NCBI RefSeq assembly: GCF_003350535.1
Contig: NZ_QQBB01000012.1
Coordinates: forward strand, 1-64,000
Direction: 5' to 3'
Origin: Microvirga subterranea
Lineage (GTDB): Bacteria > Pseudomonadota > Alphaproteobacteria > Rhizobiales > Beijerinckiaceae
DNA length: 64,000 bases
In this document: positions 42,725 through 52,256 of the stretch, piece by piece
Layout of the letters: every line of letters starts with the position of its first letter
How positions within the stretch are numbered: the stretch's first letter is position 1
The notes under the pieces: model-generated
Told to the model about the DNA's origin: nothing
The model's database searches: none
The model's input: the letters and a program-made list of their open reading frames with translations, nothing else
Program-made: the position numbers and the translations under genes

Positions 42725-43975
42725 CTACTCCGTAAGCTTGATACCCGGTGTAGGCGGCGGCGCGACGGAAGCATTGTCTTCCGCCACGAATTGCGCGATG
42801 GACCAGCCCCGCCTGTCGGTGTCCGACGCTACGAAGTTATAGAAGTTGGAATCGCCCGTGGCCTGGTGATCCGAGCGAAACGATCGCTTGCCGCCGACCG
42901 TGTCGAAGGTGTTCTCCTCCAGAGCTTTCGCGACGGCTTTGCTCGATGCGGTGCCTGCCTTGGCTATTGCCTGAACGTAGACGTCGATGGCGGCATGGGA
43001 AATTCCCACATAGCCGCTCGGCCTATCGTCTCCGGTGCGAGCGACATAATCGTCATAAAGGCGCTTGGCGGCAGGGATCCTGTCCACATAGGCGCCGGAA
43101 TACCAGTCCGAGGCCGTCCAGAAGTTCGGAGGCGTGCGCTTGCCCAGGGCATTGGCGAGCACAACGTCGTTGCCCATGTCCATGAAGACCTTGATCTTCC
43201 GCTCCCAGCCGAAGGGACGGGCCTGCTGGACCAGGGTCGCGGGATCAGGGAACGACAGCATCAGTCCCTCGACGGGGCCCGCCATGATCTGGGCGATTTC
43301 GTTCTTGAAGTCGTTGGCGCCGACCTTGACCTTGATGACGTCGGTAATCACTGGCTCCTCGCCCGCAATCTCAGGATAATAGCGCTTGATGCCCGCCGCA
43401 AAGGCACGCCATTGCGAGGCTCCCGCCTCGTTGTCCGTAGTTATCCCACTCCAATGTCGAACCTTGGGGTATCTCTGCGCCGCGAGCCGCCCGGCCGCGC
43501 GCCCTCGTATTGCCGCGTTCTCGTTAAGCCGAAAGCCCAGCGGATTAAAATTCTCGTGCGTGAGCGAGTCTCCGTTCGCATGCAGCGTCATGAAGAGACC
43601 GTCGATCGACTGCAAAATTCCGAAGGCTGCGAGTGCGGTCGCGGTAAAGACCCCGCCCGTGAACAGCTTCACGCCGAGGCCGGACAACTCTCTCATGGCG
43701 GCGACGGTTTCGTTTGGGTTGATCTTGTCGTCGCGCACGATGAGTTCAACCGGACGGCCCATGACGCCGCCGGCCTTGTTCAATTGCTCGACGGCGATCT
43801 CGGCGCCGATCTTGACGTCGCGTCCGAGGTCGGGAGCGAACCCCGTGATAGGAGCGAGCAGTCCGATCCGGATCGGACCGGAATCCTGCGCGAAGACGCG
43901 GCCGCCAAGGGACATTGTGCCGAGCGCAGTGGCAGAACCGATCACCAGACCTCGCCGGCTTATACGGTATGACAT
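42725..43975 (-). CDS. Liv-type ABC transporter periplasmic binding protein (second system)
   Basis: A 416-residue binding protein of the type I fold. The ATG at 43975 has GGGAGG six bases upstream. The N-terminus has a twin-arginine-like signal (SRRGLVIGSATALG, cleaved near VFAQ), unlike the Sec signal of the first Liv binding protein. The mature start is IRIGLLAPITGFAPDLGRD and the domain ends with a typical FRSDHQATG segment. It lies divergent from its fused permease gene. An alicyclic or aromatic acid is a likely ligand. Confidence 0.9.
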   Translation of the reverse strand: MSYRISRRGLVIGSATALGTMSLGGRVFAQDSGPIRIGLLAPITGFAPDLGRDVKIGAEIAVEQLNKAGGVMGRPVELIVRDDKINPNETVAAMRELSGLGVKLFTGGVFTATALAAFGILQSIDGLFMTLHANGDSLTHENFNPLGFRLNENAAIRGRAAGRLAAQRYPKVRHWSGITTDNEAGASQWRAFAAGIKRYYPEIAGEEPVITDVIKVKVGANDFKNEIAQIMAGPVEGLMLSFPDPATLVQQARPFGWERKIKVFMDMGNDVVLANALGKRTPPNFWTASDWYSGAYVDRIPAAKRLYDDYVARTGDDRPSGYVGISHAAIDVYVQAIAKAGTASSKAVAKALEENTFDTVGGKRSFRSDHQATGDSNFYNFVASDTDRRGWSIAQFVAEDNASVAPPPTPGIKLTE

Positions 43976-44024
43976 TGTGATCCTCCCAGATCCTGTTTGT
44001 CTTTGCTTTCGTGCGAATGGCGTG

Positions 44025-44351
44025 TCATTCCGCCCGTTCATAGGTCCACGGCATGCCATCAACGAGAATGGCCTTGCTGACGGATGAAGCGAAGCGGGCG
44101 CGAACCGACTCCTGATATTCAGCGGAATAATAGAAGGCGCGGGCTTGGTCCCATGACGGGAACTCCACGATGAAGAACCGGTCCGGCGTCCAGCCACCCT
44201 CGAAGGTTTCCAGGCGCCCCTCTTGGCCTGCGACGCTGCGGACCATGAAGCGCCCGCCATGCCGGTCGAGAATGGGTCGAGCGGCGGAGCGATAGCTCTC
44301 GTATTGCTCGCGGTCGTTGATCGAGATCTCGAAAATGAGATAGGCGGCCAA
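44025..44351 (-). CDS. DUF1330 family small protein (second copy)
   Basis: A 108-residue DUF1330 protein (FIVEFPSWDQARAFYYSAEYQ). I prefer the TTG at 44351, preceded by GGAGG five bases upstream, over the ATG at 44366 that has no binding site; the resulting N-terminus then matches that of the copy at 8562. The two are clearly related (SWDQARAFYYS/SFEAAHAYYHS). It lies just before the binding-protein gene, with control site G upstream. Function unknown. Confidence 0.78.
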   Translation of the reverse strand: MAAYLIFEISINDREQYESYRSAARPILDRHGGRFMVRSVAGQEGRLETFEGGWTPDRFFIVEFPSWDQARAFYYSAEYQESVRARFASSVSKAILVDGMPWTYERAE

Positions 44352-44441
44352 TCGTCCCTCCCCCATTGCCGCAAAGGCGCTGCCGTCTTCGCGATAGACC
44401 TTGCTTCACGACAAGCATTCAGGGATCAACTTGTAAGGATG

Positions 44442-44462
44442 TAATCGTCCGAACAGACTAAG
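44442..44462 (-). promoter_or_regulatory. Island control element, site G
   Basis: Read on the minus strand, TTAGTCTGTTCGGACGAT followed by TAC is the fullest match to the repeated element. It is about 90 bases before the DUF1330 start at 44351, on its sense strand, inside the divergent region that also serves the fused permease gene. Confidence 0.65.
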
Positions 44463-44581
44463 ACGTAGGTTAGCCGTCATGCGCCAATTGAAATGTTCGG
44501 AAAGAGGATGCGTATGTTGGCGTGCTGTAACCAGAAGCGGCCGCGCCAAAACTCAATGAAATTTTATTGAGGAGGTGGCGC

Positions 44582-46543
44582 GTGGGGATGCAGATCGGAT
44601 TTGCGCTGTTCAACGGCTTGACGGTCGGAATGTCGATCTTCTTGGTGGCAGCGGGAATAACGCTCGTCTTCGGCATGCTGAAGATCCTGAATATCGCCCA
44701 TGGCAGCTTCTTCATGATCGGCGCCTATGTAGCCTACTCGGCCATCGGCTCTCAACCGGACAGCACATGGCAGCTGGTGTTCGCAGCCATTCTCTCTGGG
44801 GGCGTGCTTGCCGCGCTCGGGCTGGTCCTCAATGCGGGCGTCTTTCAGCGCTTGCGCAACATTGGCGAGGCCTATTCGCTGATTGCGACCTTCGCCCTCC
44901 TGATGATCTGTAACGGTGCCACCAAGATAATTTGGGGCGTCAATTATCATTCCGTGAGCTCACCCGACGCCCTCGCGGGGGCAGTGAGCTACGGCAGCTT
45001 TTTTGCTCCCTCGTATTCGCTGTTCATCATCGGGCTGGGCGTGCTCACCTTCCTTATCCTGGAGATCGTGATCCACCGCTCGCCGGTGGGAAAGATCGTA
45101 AGAGCCGTCGCACACGACCCGTGGATGGCCAATCTTGTCGGCCTCAACACGTCGCGGATCTACGCGCTTGTGGTGATGGCGGCATTCTTCTGCGTCGGCA
45201 TGGCCGGCGGACTGCTGCTGCCGAACCAGAGTCTTACGCCGCTGCTGTTCGAGTCCTATCTCCTGCAGTCCTTTATGGTGGTGATCATCGGAGGCCTGGG
45301 CAACATCCGGGGTGCCTTCATCGGTGCCATCATGCTCGGGCTGATCGAAGGCGCGAACTTCCTAATGCTGCCCGGTCTTCCCGGTATCCTGGTATATGTC
45401 GTCCTCGTCGGCTTTCTTCTGTGGCGTCCGCACGGGCTCTTCCCCCAGCCGGGAGCGGATACGGCCGACCGGGTGGAGGGCATGGCCGAAACGGACGGAG
45501 TTCCGGCGACGATGCCGCCGAAGTTGCTCTCGGGCGGAATCGCCGCGGCAGTCCTTGTGGTCGGCATCCTTGCAAGCACGCCATTCTGGGCCAATGCCGG
45601 ATTTCTGTTCATAGTCGGCTTCGCCATGGTCGAAGCTGTGCTGGCCCTCTCCTGGAACCTGTTATTCGGTTATGCCGGCCTCACGACCTTCGGCCACGCG
45701 GCTTTCTTCGCGCTCGGGGCCTATTTCGTGGGCTTCCTTCTGCGCCAGGACACAGGCATCCCGTTTCTGGCGCTCCTATCGGGCTCGCTCGCTCTCGGGG
45801 CGTTCATCGCCTTCATCGTGGGTTTCGTCGCCATCCGGCGCACGAGCGGCATCGCGCTTGGTATTCTCACCTTGTCGCTTGGCGAGATCCTCAGGCGAGC
45901 CATCAACTATTCCCCGGCGCTCGGCAGCGATGACGGCCTGTCCGGCATCCCGCGGCCGCAGATCGACCTCGGCGTCATTCTTGTCGATCTCAGCTCGGAG
46001 CGCGCGTATTTCTGGTTTCTGCTCGCAGCCTGTTCGCTCGTCGCGCTTGCGTTGTGGAGCTTTACCGTCGGACCCATCGGCCGTGTCCTGATTGCGCTAA
46101 GGCAGGATCCGGTTCGCGCAGAGTTTCTTGGCATTGATGTCAGGCGGTATCGGCTCCTTGCCTTCGTGATCTCCGGCGCCGTCGCGGCGCTGGCCGGCGC
46201 GCTGCAAGCACCCTGGGCGCAGATCGTCACACCGGAAGCCGCAAGCTATCTGCATTCCACCCAGCCCATGCTGAACACGCTGCTGGGCGGATCGGGCTAC
46301 TTCTGGGGTCCGATCGTCGGATCAGCGATCTTCTCGGGCATCAGCTATGCGACCCGTACCCTGGCGGGTCTGTCCGAGGTCGTCAGTGGCGGTATCCTTC
46401 TGGTCGTCGTTCTCGCCGCACCCGGAGGAGTGCTTGGTCTCGGTTCGCGTTTCGGCCGGATGTGGCGCTTAGGTGCGGTGCGCAAACGACCCGGCGTCGA
46501 TGATCTGCCGCAGGTCGGAAAACGAGCAGTGGGTAGGCCATGA
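44582..46543 (+). CDS. Fused LivH-LivM type ABC permease (second system)
   Basis: A 653-residue membrane protein combining LivH-like (ITLVFGMLKILNIAHGS, VVIIGGLGNIRGA) and LivM-like halves (NLLFGYAGLTTFGHAAFFA, ALRQDPVRAEFLGID). I take GTG at 44582, six bases after GGAGG (44571-44575), over ATG 44588 or TTG 44567. It is first in the operon livHM-livG-livF-dehydrogenase-lactonase. Confidence 0.88.
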   Translation: MGMQIGFALFNGLTVGMSIFLVAAGITLVFGMLKILNIAHGSFFMIGAYVAYSAIGSQPDSTWQLVFAAILSGGVLAALGLVLNAGVFQRLRNIGEAYSLIATFALLMICNGATKIIWGVNYHSVSSPDALAGAVSYGSFFAPSYSLFIIGLGVLTFLILEIVIHRSPVGKIVRAVAHDPWMANLVGLNTSRIYALVVMAAFFCVGMAGGLLLPNQSLTPLLFESYLLQSFMVVIIGGLGNIRGAFIGAIMLGLIEGANFLMLPGLPGILVYVVLVGFLLWRPHGLFPQPGADTADRVEGMAETDGVPATMPPKLLSGGIAAAVLVVGILASTPFWANAGFLFIVGFAMVEAVLALSWNLLFGYAGLTTFGHAAFFALGAYFVGFLLRQDTGIPFLALLSGSLALGAFIAFIVGFVAIRRTSGIALGILTLSLGEILRRAINYSPALGSDDGLSGIPRPQIDLGVILVDLSSERAYFWFLLAACSLVALALWSFTVGPIGRVLIALRQDPVRAEFLGIDVRRYRLLAFVISGAVAALAGALQAPWAQIVTPEAASYLHSTQPMLNTLLGGSGYFWGPIVGSAIFSGISYATRTLAGLSEVVSGGILLVVVLAAPGGVLGLGSRFGRMWRLGAVRKRPGVDDLPQVGKRAVGRP

Positions 46544-47295
46544 TCGAGTGCTCGAACATCTACAAGAGCTACGGCGCAATTCCCGTCCTGAAGGGCATTT
46601 CCCTGGCCGTCGTGCAGCTTGAAACTTTCACCATCATCGGACCGAACGGCGCCGGGAAGACGACCCTGTTCAAGGTACTGACGGGCGAGGCTCCTGCCAA
46701 TGCCGGCGTCGTGACATTCAACGGAGAAAACATCACGCGTCTGTCAGCCAGTGCGCGGGTGCACCGGGGATTCGGAAGGACGTTTCAGGTCGCACGCATC
46801 CTTCGGTGCAACAGCGTTCTGGAAAATCTCATCATCGCGCTGGAGGCGAGGGCGCGACGATCGGAACTTGATCGATTGCTGCAGTTGCGCCCAACTAAAC
46901 AGATCAGGGACGATGCGGTCGGCATCGCAGGCAGGATTTCGCTCCTGAACAAGATGGACGTTCCCGCTCGCTTCCTGTCTCACGGCGACCGGAAACGGCT
47001 CGAGCTCGGCGTCACTTTGGCCTTGAAGCCGAAGATCCTGATGATGGACGAGCCCACCGCGGGCATGTCGCCGGGCGACCGCAATGCGACCATAGACATG
47101 ATCGCGCGCGTCAAAGAAGAGGACCAGCTCACCATCATGCTGACGGAACACGACATGGATGTCGTAGCCCATCTGTCCGACCGGATCATGGTGATGAACT
47201 ATGGCGAGGCCATTGCGGTCGGGACGCTGAACGAGATCCGAAACAACGCTGCCGTGCGGGACATCTATCTCGGGGAGGAGATCGGCGATGCTTGA
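46540..47295 (+). CDS. livG: Liv-type ABC transporter ATP-binding protein, LivG type (second system)
   Basis: A 251-residue ABC ATPase with Walker A GPNGAGKTTLFKV, signature LSHGDRKRLELG (a LivG-like variant), Walker B LMMDEPTAGMSPGD and switch LTEHDMDVV. Overlaps the permease by four bases and livF by eight. Confidence 0.88.
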   Translation: MIECSNIYKSYGAIPVLKGISLAVVQLETFTIIGPNGAGKTTLFKVLTGEAPANAGVVTFNGENITRLSASARVHRGFGRTFQVARILRCNSVLENLIIALEARARRSELDRLLQLRPTKQIRDDAVGIAGRISLLNKMDVPARFLSHGDRKRLELGVTLALKPKILMMDEPTAGMSPGDRNATIDMIARVKEEDQLTIMLTEHDMDVVAHLSDRIMVMNYGEAIAVGTLNEIRNNAAVRDIYLGEEIGDA

Positions 47296-47989
47296 GGTGT
47301 CCGGGCTGAACGCCTTCTATGGCGATAGCCACATCCTTCACGCCGTTGATCTAACGGTCGGCAGCAGCGACAGGGTCTCGATTCTCGGGCGCAACGGATC
47401 CGGCAAGACGACGCTGATGAAGAGTATCCTGAATGCGGGGCCCTACATCCATGGCAGCATCAGTCTCGACCATAGGGATCTCGCCCGCGAGACCTCCTTC
47501 CAGCGGGCGCGCCTCGGTCTGTCGCTCGTTCCCGAAGATCGCCGGATCTTTCCGCATCTAACGGTCACGGACAACCTCCTGATCGCCCTCGCGGCGGCAG
47601 GCGACAGAGCTGGCCTCGATCTCGAGCGGGTCCTCGATACGTTTCCGATGCTCGGGCCGCTCGCAGCGCGCTACGGCAGTCAGCTGAGCGGTGGGCAGCA
47701 GCAGATGGTCGCGGTCGCCCGTGGAGTCATGCCGCGTCCCAGATTCCTTCTCCTTGACGAGCCTACGGAAGGGCTCGCGCCGGTCATCGTCAGGCAGTTA
47801 GCGCAATCGGTCGCTAAGCTCTGCAACGAGTTCAAGATCGGCCTGCTCCTCAGCGAGCAGAACATCTGGTTCGCGCGATTCTGCACGCAATATGTTCACA
47901 TCATCGAGAGCGGCCGCATCGTGTTCTCCGGATCATGGGACGAGTTCGAGTCCCGACCTGACGTGAAGCATCGCTATCTCGCCGTGTGA
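47288..47989 (+). CDS. livF: Liv-type ABC transporter ATP-binding protein, LivF type (second system)
   Basis: A 233-residue ABC ATPase with Walker A GRNGSGKTTLMK, signature LSGGQQQMVAVAR, Walker B LLLDEPTEGLAPV and switch LSEQNIWFA. With the preceding LivG it completes the second importer. The next gene begins nine bases after its stop. Confidence 0.88.
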   Translation: MLEVSGLNAFYGDSHILHAVDLTVGSSDRVSILGRNGSGKTTLMKSILNAGPYIHGSISLDHRDLARETSFQRARLGLSLVPEDRRIFPHLTVTDNLLIALAAAGDRAGLDLERVLDTFPMLGPLAARYGSQLSGGQQQMVAVARGVMPRPRFLLLDEPTEGLAPVIVRQLAQSVAKLCNEFKIGLLLSEQNIWFARFCTQYVHIIESGRIVFSGSWDEFESRPDVKHRYLAV

Positions 47990-47997
47990 GAGGAAAA

Positions 47998-49059
47998 ATG
48001 GCATCGCCAACAGAAACCGGCATCGGAACGCCGCAGCCGAACGGCGAGGCCCCTGTTGGGGTCGACCCTATGCTCTCTACTTTGACAGGTGAATCGTCCG
48101 TCAGAGGCCCGGGCAGGATCGCCTTCATCGGCGCAGGAAGCATCGGTCGTCCGATGGCTGAGCGGCTGATCGATTGTGGCCGGGACCTGATCGTGTGTGA
48201 TCCGTCGCCGACGGTCAGGGCTCACTTTGCCGACTTGGGTTGCCCCACGACCGACATGCCCGGCAATTGCGTTGATGCCGGGATCGTCATCTTCATGGTT
48301 GCGAACGACGCCCAGTTGAAGAGCGCAGCGACGGGGCCTTCAGGCCTCATACCCGCCATCGATCCGTCGTCGGCTCCGATCCTCCTGATCATGAGCACGG
48401 TTTTGCCGGAGACGGTTCTCGAGGTTGCCGCGGAGGCTGCATCGAGGCAGGCCCACACGATCGATGCTCCCGTCAGCGGTGGTTCCCTCAAGGCTCGCAA
48501 CGGAACCCTGTCGATCATGGCGTCCGGAGAGCCCGCCGATATCGACGCGGTACGCCCCGTCCTCGACCAACTCGCCTCCGTGACGTTCGAATGCGGCATC
48601 TTGGGGAACGGACAGAAGACCAAGATCCTCAACAACCTGGTCGGCGTCGCCAATCTATTCCTCTTCGCCGAGACTATGCACGTTGCGCAGCTTCTTGGCA
48701 TGGATCTGCAGCGGCTGGCGGACGTGATGGAGCAGAGCTCCGGACGGAACAACGGCACCAAGGACTGGACAGCCCGTAAGGGCCTGTTTCGCTGGAACAG
48801 CGAGGATCTCGCCGCGGTTCGATCCGTCGTTGACGTGACCCGAAAGGATCTGCACCACGCCCTGATGCTCGCTGAGAGGGCTGGCGCGGCGACGCCCCTT
48901 CTGCGAGCGCTCGTTCAGGGCCACGACGAAACCCCTTATACCGACGTCCTCATGCGCTGGCGCGCCCTCGCATCCGAAGTCGGCGGAACGGGCGGCCGCT
49001 CCGGCGCAACGATCTCCAACGAGCATAAAGGATCCTGCGACGATGACCGAGTTCCGTGA
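47998..49059 (+). CDS. 3-hydroxyisobutyrate dehydrogenase-family oxidoreductase
   Basis: A 353-residue beta-hydroxyacid dehydrogenase. I start at ATG 47998 (AGAGGA just upstream); a GTG at 47986 is possible. An N-terminal tail of about 35 residues precedes the Rossmann motif IAFIGAGSIGRPMAERL. Then come the substrate segment APVSGGSLKARNG and the catalytic Lys region KTKILNNLVGVANL. It oxidises a hydroxy-acid to its semialdehyde or keto form. It overlaps the SMP-30 gene by 17 bases, so both are translated together. Confidence 0.85.
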   Translation: MASPTETGIGTPQPNGEAPVGVDPMLSTLTGESSVRGPGRIAFIGAGSIGRPMAERLIDCGRDLIVCDPSPTVRAHFADLGCPTTDMPGNCVDAGIVIFMVANDAQLKSAATGPSGLIPAIDPSSAPILLIMSTVLPETVLEVAAEAASRQAHTIDAPVSGGSLKARNGTLSIMASGEPADIDAVRPVLDQLASVTFECGILGNGQKTKILNNLVGVANLFLFAETMHVAQLLGMDLQRLADVMEQSSGRNNGTKDWTARKGLFRWNSEDLAAVRSVVDVTRKDLHHALMLAERAGAATPLLRALVQGHDETPYTDVLMRWRALASEVGGTGGRSGATISNEHKGSCDDDRVP

Positions 49060-49957
49060 AGTGGCGACGGGATTACACTTTCCTGAGGGGCCGGTCGCGC
49101 TTCCCGACGGATCATGCCTCGTCGTCGAGATGGAGAGCCAATCGCTAACCCATGTGGCGCAAGACGGCACGCTCACGCCGGTAGCGCATCTCGGCGGCGG
49201 CCCGAACGGCGCGGCGCTCGGGCCAGACGGCTATTGCTATGTCTGCAACAATGGCGGTGTGCGCTTCCACAGGGACGAGCACGGCATTCGGCCCGCCGGG
49301 CAGGATCCCAGCTATCGGTCCGGACGGATCGAGCGGGTCGATTTGCGGACGGGCCGGGTCGAGGTACTGTATGACCGGACGGAGGCGGGCCCGATCCGGA
49401 GCCCGAACGACATCGTCTTCGACCGCTTCGGCGGCTTCTGGTTCACCGATTCAGGCAAGACCCGGGAGCGCGATGCCGACCGGGGAAGCGTGTATTATGC
49501 GAAAGCGGACGGATCGGCCTGCATGGAGGTCATCTTTCCGATGCTGGTTCCGAACGGCATCGCCTTGTCCCCGGACCAGACAAGGCTGATCGTCGCCGAG
49601 ACCCATACGGCGCGCCTCTGGTCCTTCGAGATCGCGGGCCCTGGGGAGATCGTCAGGAAGCCCTGGCCGTCGCCGCATGGTGGCGAACTGATCGTGGGTC
49701 TACCCGGTTATCAATGGTTCGACTCGCTTGCCCTCGACAGCGCGGGCAACATCTGCGTTGCCACGCTCATCACAGGCGGGATCACCGTTGTTTCTTGGGA
49801 CGGAAGCAAGGTCGAACACATTCCTCTACCGGATGCCTACACGACCAATCTCTGCTTCGGAGGCGACGATCTGAGGACGGCCTTCGTGACTCTTGCCCTC
49901 AGTGGACGTCTCGTTGCCGTCGACTGGCCTAGGGCAGGCCTGCGGTTGAACTATTAG
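49043..49957 (+). CDS. SMP-30/gluconolactonase family lactonase
   Basis: A 304-residue six-bladed beta-propeller protein. Metal-site segments of the SMP-30 family are visible: LHFPEGPVAL (Glu), RSPNDIVFDRFGGFWFTDSG (Asn, Asp) and FDSLALDSAGNICVATL. It hydrolyses a lactone. Together with the dehydrogenase it could open a lactone formed from an imported hydroxy-acid; a sugar lactone is also possible. Confidence 0.87.
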   Translation: MTEFREVATGLHFPEGPVALPDGSCLVVEMESQSLTHVAQDGTLTPVAHLGGGPNGAALGPDGYCYVCNNGGVRFHRDEHGIRPAGQDPSYRSGRIERVDLRTGRVEVLYDRTEAGPIRSPNDIVFDRFGGFWFTDSGKTRERDADRGSVYYAKADGSACMEVIFPMLVPNGIALSPDQTRLIVAETHTARLWSFEIAGPGEIVRKPWPSPHGGELIVGLPGYQWFDSLALDSAGNICVATLITGGITVVSWDGSKVEHIPLPDAYTTNLCFGGDDLRTAFVTLALSGRLVAVDWPRAGLRLNY

Positions 49958-49998
49958 CAAATGGCTAAAGGTTGCTTCTCTTCCGCTGGGGGCCGCTC

Positions 49999-50026
49999 AC
50001 GACGCGCCGGCTGGCCGGCGCGTCGT
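49999..50026. terminator. Perfect 13 bp hairpin terminator between convergent genes
   Basis: ACGACGCGCCGGC (49999-50011) and GCCGGCGCGTCGT (50014-50026) pair perfectly around a two-base loop. It sits between the lactonase and FG-GAP/RTX gene ends and marks the right border of the catabolic island. Confidence 0.7.
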
Positions 50027-50063
50027 CACAATCGGTCATTGGACAGGCTAAATCGGATGCCTG

Positions 50064-52256
50064 CTAAATCACGTAAAAGTCGCTCTCAGTTAGCCCAAGC
50101 CCTTTTGTCAATTGGGCAAATTTGACCGGCCCTGATTTTCCGGTCCCATCTGCATCATAATAAAGTGCGCCGGAGCGATCGTCATAGATGATCCGGTCCG
50201 ACCGATCATGAGCTTTCCCGCCGACCCAGAACGCTCCTGCCTTCAACCGGCCGTTCGCACCAACTTTGGTGAACACCGCGTTGTCCAGCTTGATGGTGTC
50301 ATCTGCGATCGAGAAATCGGAGATGGTGTCCATATTCTGGGTCTTGTGCGGAGAGGTGTTGAAGATGAACACATCCTTCCCGGGTCCTCCGTAAAGGCGA
50401 TCATTGCCGAGCCCACCGTATAGCTTGTCGCTACCATCTCCCCCTTTCAGGGTGTTTCGGCCGGAACTGCCAATGAGGGAGTTCGAGTATTTGTTTCCGG
50501 TCAGATTGATAGCTGCCGTGCTCCCAGAAGGGTTTATGGATAGTACCTCGACCTCGGCGGATGAGCTGATTGCGTAGCTGACACTGGTCAGCACCGTATC
50601 GCGCCCGCCGCGTGCGGCTTCGATCACGGTGTCACGGGAGGAATCCACGACATAGGTGTCGTTGCCTTTCCCGCCCTCAAGACGGTCGTTGCCCTTCCCG
50701 CCATTCAGCCTGTCGTTACCGCCATAGCCGCGCAGAGTATCGTTCCCACTGAATCCATTGATCAGGTCGTCCGCAGCGGTGCCCGCGAGAACTTCGCCCT
50801 CGGAAGTCCCGTCAATCCCCTTTCCGAGCGGTACAGTATTCAAGGCCGTGAACATGATGAAATCTTGGGGGTCGGTCACTGGCCACTGCAAAAGCGGTGG
50901 CTGTGCAAGTCCGACGAAATCCAAACCGTTCTTTCCATCGAGATCGATCGGGATCATACGGCCGGGGCCTTGGGTCCACATATCTTCCAGATGCTCGTAC
51001 CCAGCAATCTGGAAGGGCTGCACATATGCAAAGACCTCGTTGTTGACCCAAGTGAAGTGTCCGGCTCCATCATTCAGCGCAACTGAGGTGCCCGAGGGGG
51101 CCCGTCTGCCATTTTCAAACGGCACGCTAGAGTCGATAAGGTCGAAGTCGCCGTCACCGTCGATGTCGAGGGCATTCAGCTCGCCCTCACCGCCCGCTGC
51201 GTCCCTAAAGGCGTTGCTGATGCGAGCTCCGGTTTCGTCCACGAATACCCCGTTGCCCTTGTTTACCAAGATTTGGATGGCACGGCCCGTGTAATAGGGA
51301 TCTCGGCGGGTCTCTGCGAACAAGATGTCCTTCAACCCATCGCCATTGATATCGGCCACAGTCACGTCGTTAAAGTTGGTGTTTGACCCATACAGCCCAC
51401 CCGGAAGCTGCACCTTTTGCCAGCCGGGCATACCGTTGCTCCAGCGCGAGAAGAACACATTGTTGGTGCCGCCATTGAATTGCGCCGAGACGAGATCATC
51501 GGCGCCATCATTATCCAGATCTGCCATCACCGACGACATAATGTTGGTGTCTGTAGGCCGAGCCTCCTCCGGAAGAAGTTTACTCTCATTCTTGAAATGA
51601 CCAGTACCGTCATTCAGGAGCAAAACCTTCCCTGAATAGAGGTCTATGTCTCCGTCACCATCAATATCTCCGGCGGCGGTATCATGTGCGAAAGTGAGCC
51701 CTTCAGTCGGAGCGCCATATTCTTGGCCCTCAATGTTCTTGCTAGCATCTCTCAACGTTCTGTCCGGCTGGGACAGCACAAGCGTCATCGGGTCCCAATG
51801 AGTGTCGAAAGTTCCGCCAGGCAGTCGCGTGATGCGCCCCATGCTGCCCTGAGCGAAATCGTCTACCCCGTCACCATTGAAATCCGCCACAACAAGCCGG
51901 TATCCCATGTGGATGTTTGGAAGGTCACCGACCACATTTGTGTTGGCAGGAAGCAAGCCTCCATGGCCGTCATTTAGGAAGACTGTTGGGTAAACGGGCG
52001 TTACGCGCTCAACAGTGTGCGGGGTTGCGACCCAGCCGATCAGTAGGTCTTGGTGCCCGTCGCCATTAAAATCACCTGTCGCATGGCTGCTCGTTTCGAG
52101 GGTAAAGACACCTGGCGGATTGTAGTCGTTCGGTGTCGGGTAGTACCAAGGCCCATAAGCCTCGCTCATCTGCCGATGGTAGAAGCCATATTGGTTCACG
52201 GTGTAATACGATGTCGAAAGCGGCGGCTTAACTGTGCTTAGTGGCGGCAATGGCAT
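50064..52256 (-). CDS. Secreted FG-GAP repeat and RTX calcium-binding protein
   Basis: A protein of about 730 residues. The N-terminal two thirds contain FG-GAP/VCBS-type calcium loops (DFNGDGHQDLL, DFNGDGVDDFA, DIDGDGDIDLY, DLDNDGADDLV, DINGDGLKDIL, DIDGDGDFDLI), suggesting a beta-propeller. The C-terminal third has RTX nonapeptide repeats (GGNDRLNGG, GGKGNDRLEGG, GGLGNDRLYGG) and no N-terminal signal peptide, pointing to type I secretion via a C-terminal signal; no secretion genes are in the window. Start: ATG 52256 or 52307, neither with a clear binding site. Role may be adhesion or surface binding. Confidence 0.85.
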   Translation of the reverse strand: MPLPPLSTVKPPLSTSYYTVNQYGFYHRQMSEAYGPWYYPTPNDYNPPGVFTLETSSHATGDFNGDGHQDLLIGWVATPHTVERVTPVYPTVFLNDGHGGLLPANTNVVGDLPNIHMGYRLVVADFNGDGVDDFAQGSMGRITRLPGGTFDTHWDPMTLVLSQPDRTLRDASKNIEGQEYGAPTEGLTFAHDTAAGDIDGDGDIDLYSGKVLLLNDGTGHFKNESKLLPEEARPTDTNIMSSVMADLDNDGADDLVSAQFNGGTNNVFFSRWSNGMPGWQKVQLPGGLYGSNTNFNDVTVADINGDGLKDILFAETRRDPYYTGRAIQILVNKGNGVFVDETGARISNAFRDAAGGEGELNALDIDGDGDFDLIDSSVPFENGRRAPSGTSVALNDGAGHFTWVNNEVFAYVQPFQIAGYEHLEDMWTQGPGRMIPIDLDGKNGLDFVGLAQPPLLQWPVTDPQDFIMFTALNTVPLGKGIDGTSEGEVLAGTAADDLINGFSGNDTLRGYGGNDRLNGGKGNDRLEGGKGNDTYVVDSSRDTVIEAARGGRDTVLTSVSYAISSSAEVEVLSINPSGSTAAINLTGNKYSNSLIGSSGRNTLKGGDGSDKLYGGLGNDRLYGGPGKDVFIFNTSPHKTQNMDTISDFSIADDTIKLDNAVFTKVGANGRLKAGAFWVGGKAHDRSDRIIYDDRSGALYYDADGTGKSGPVKFAQLTKGLGLTESDFYVI

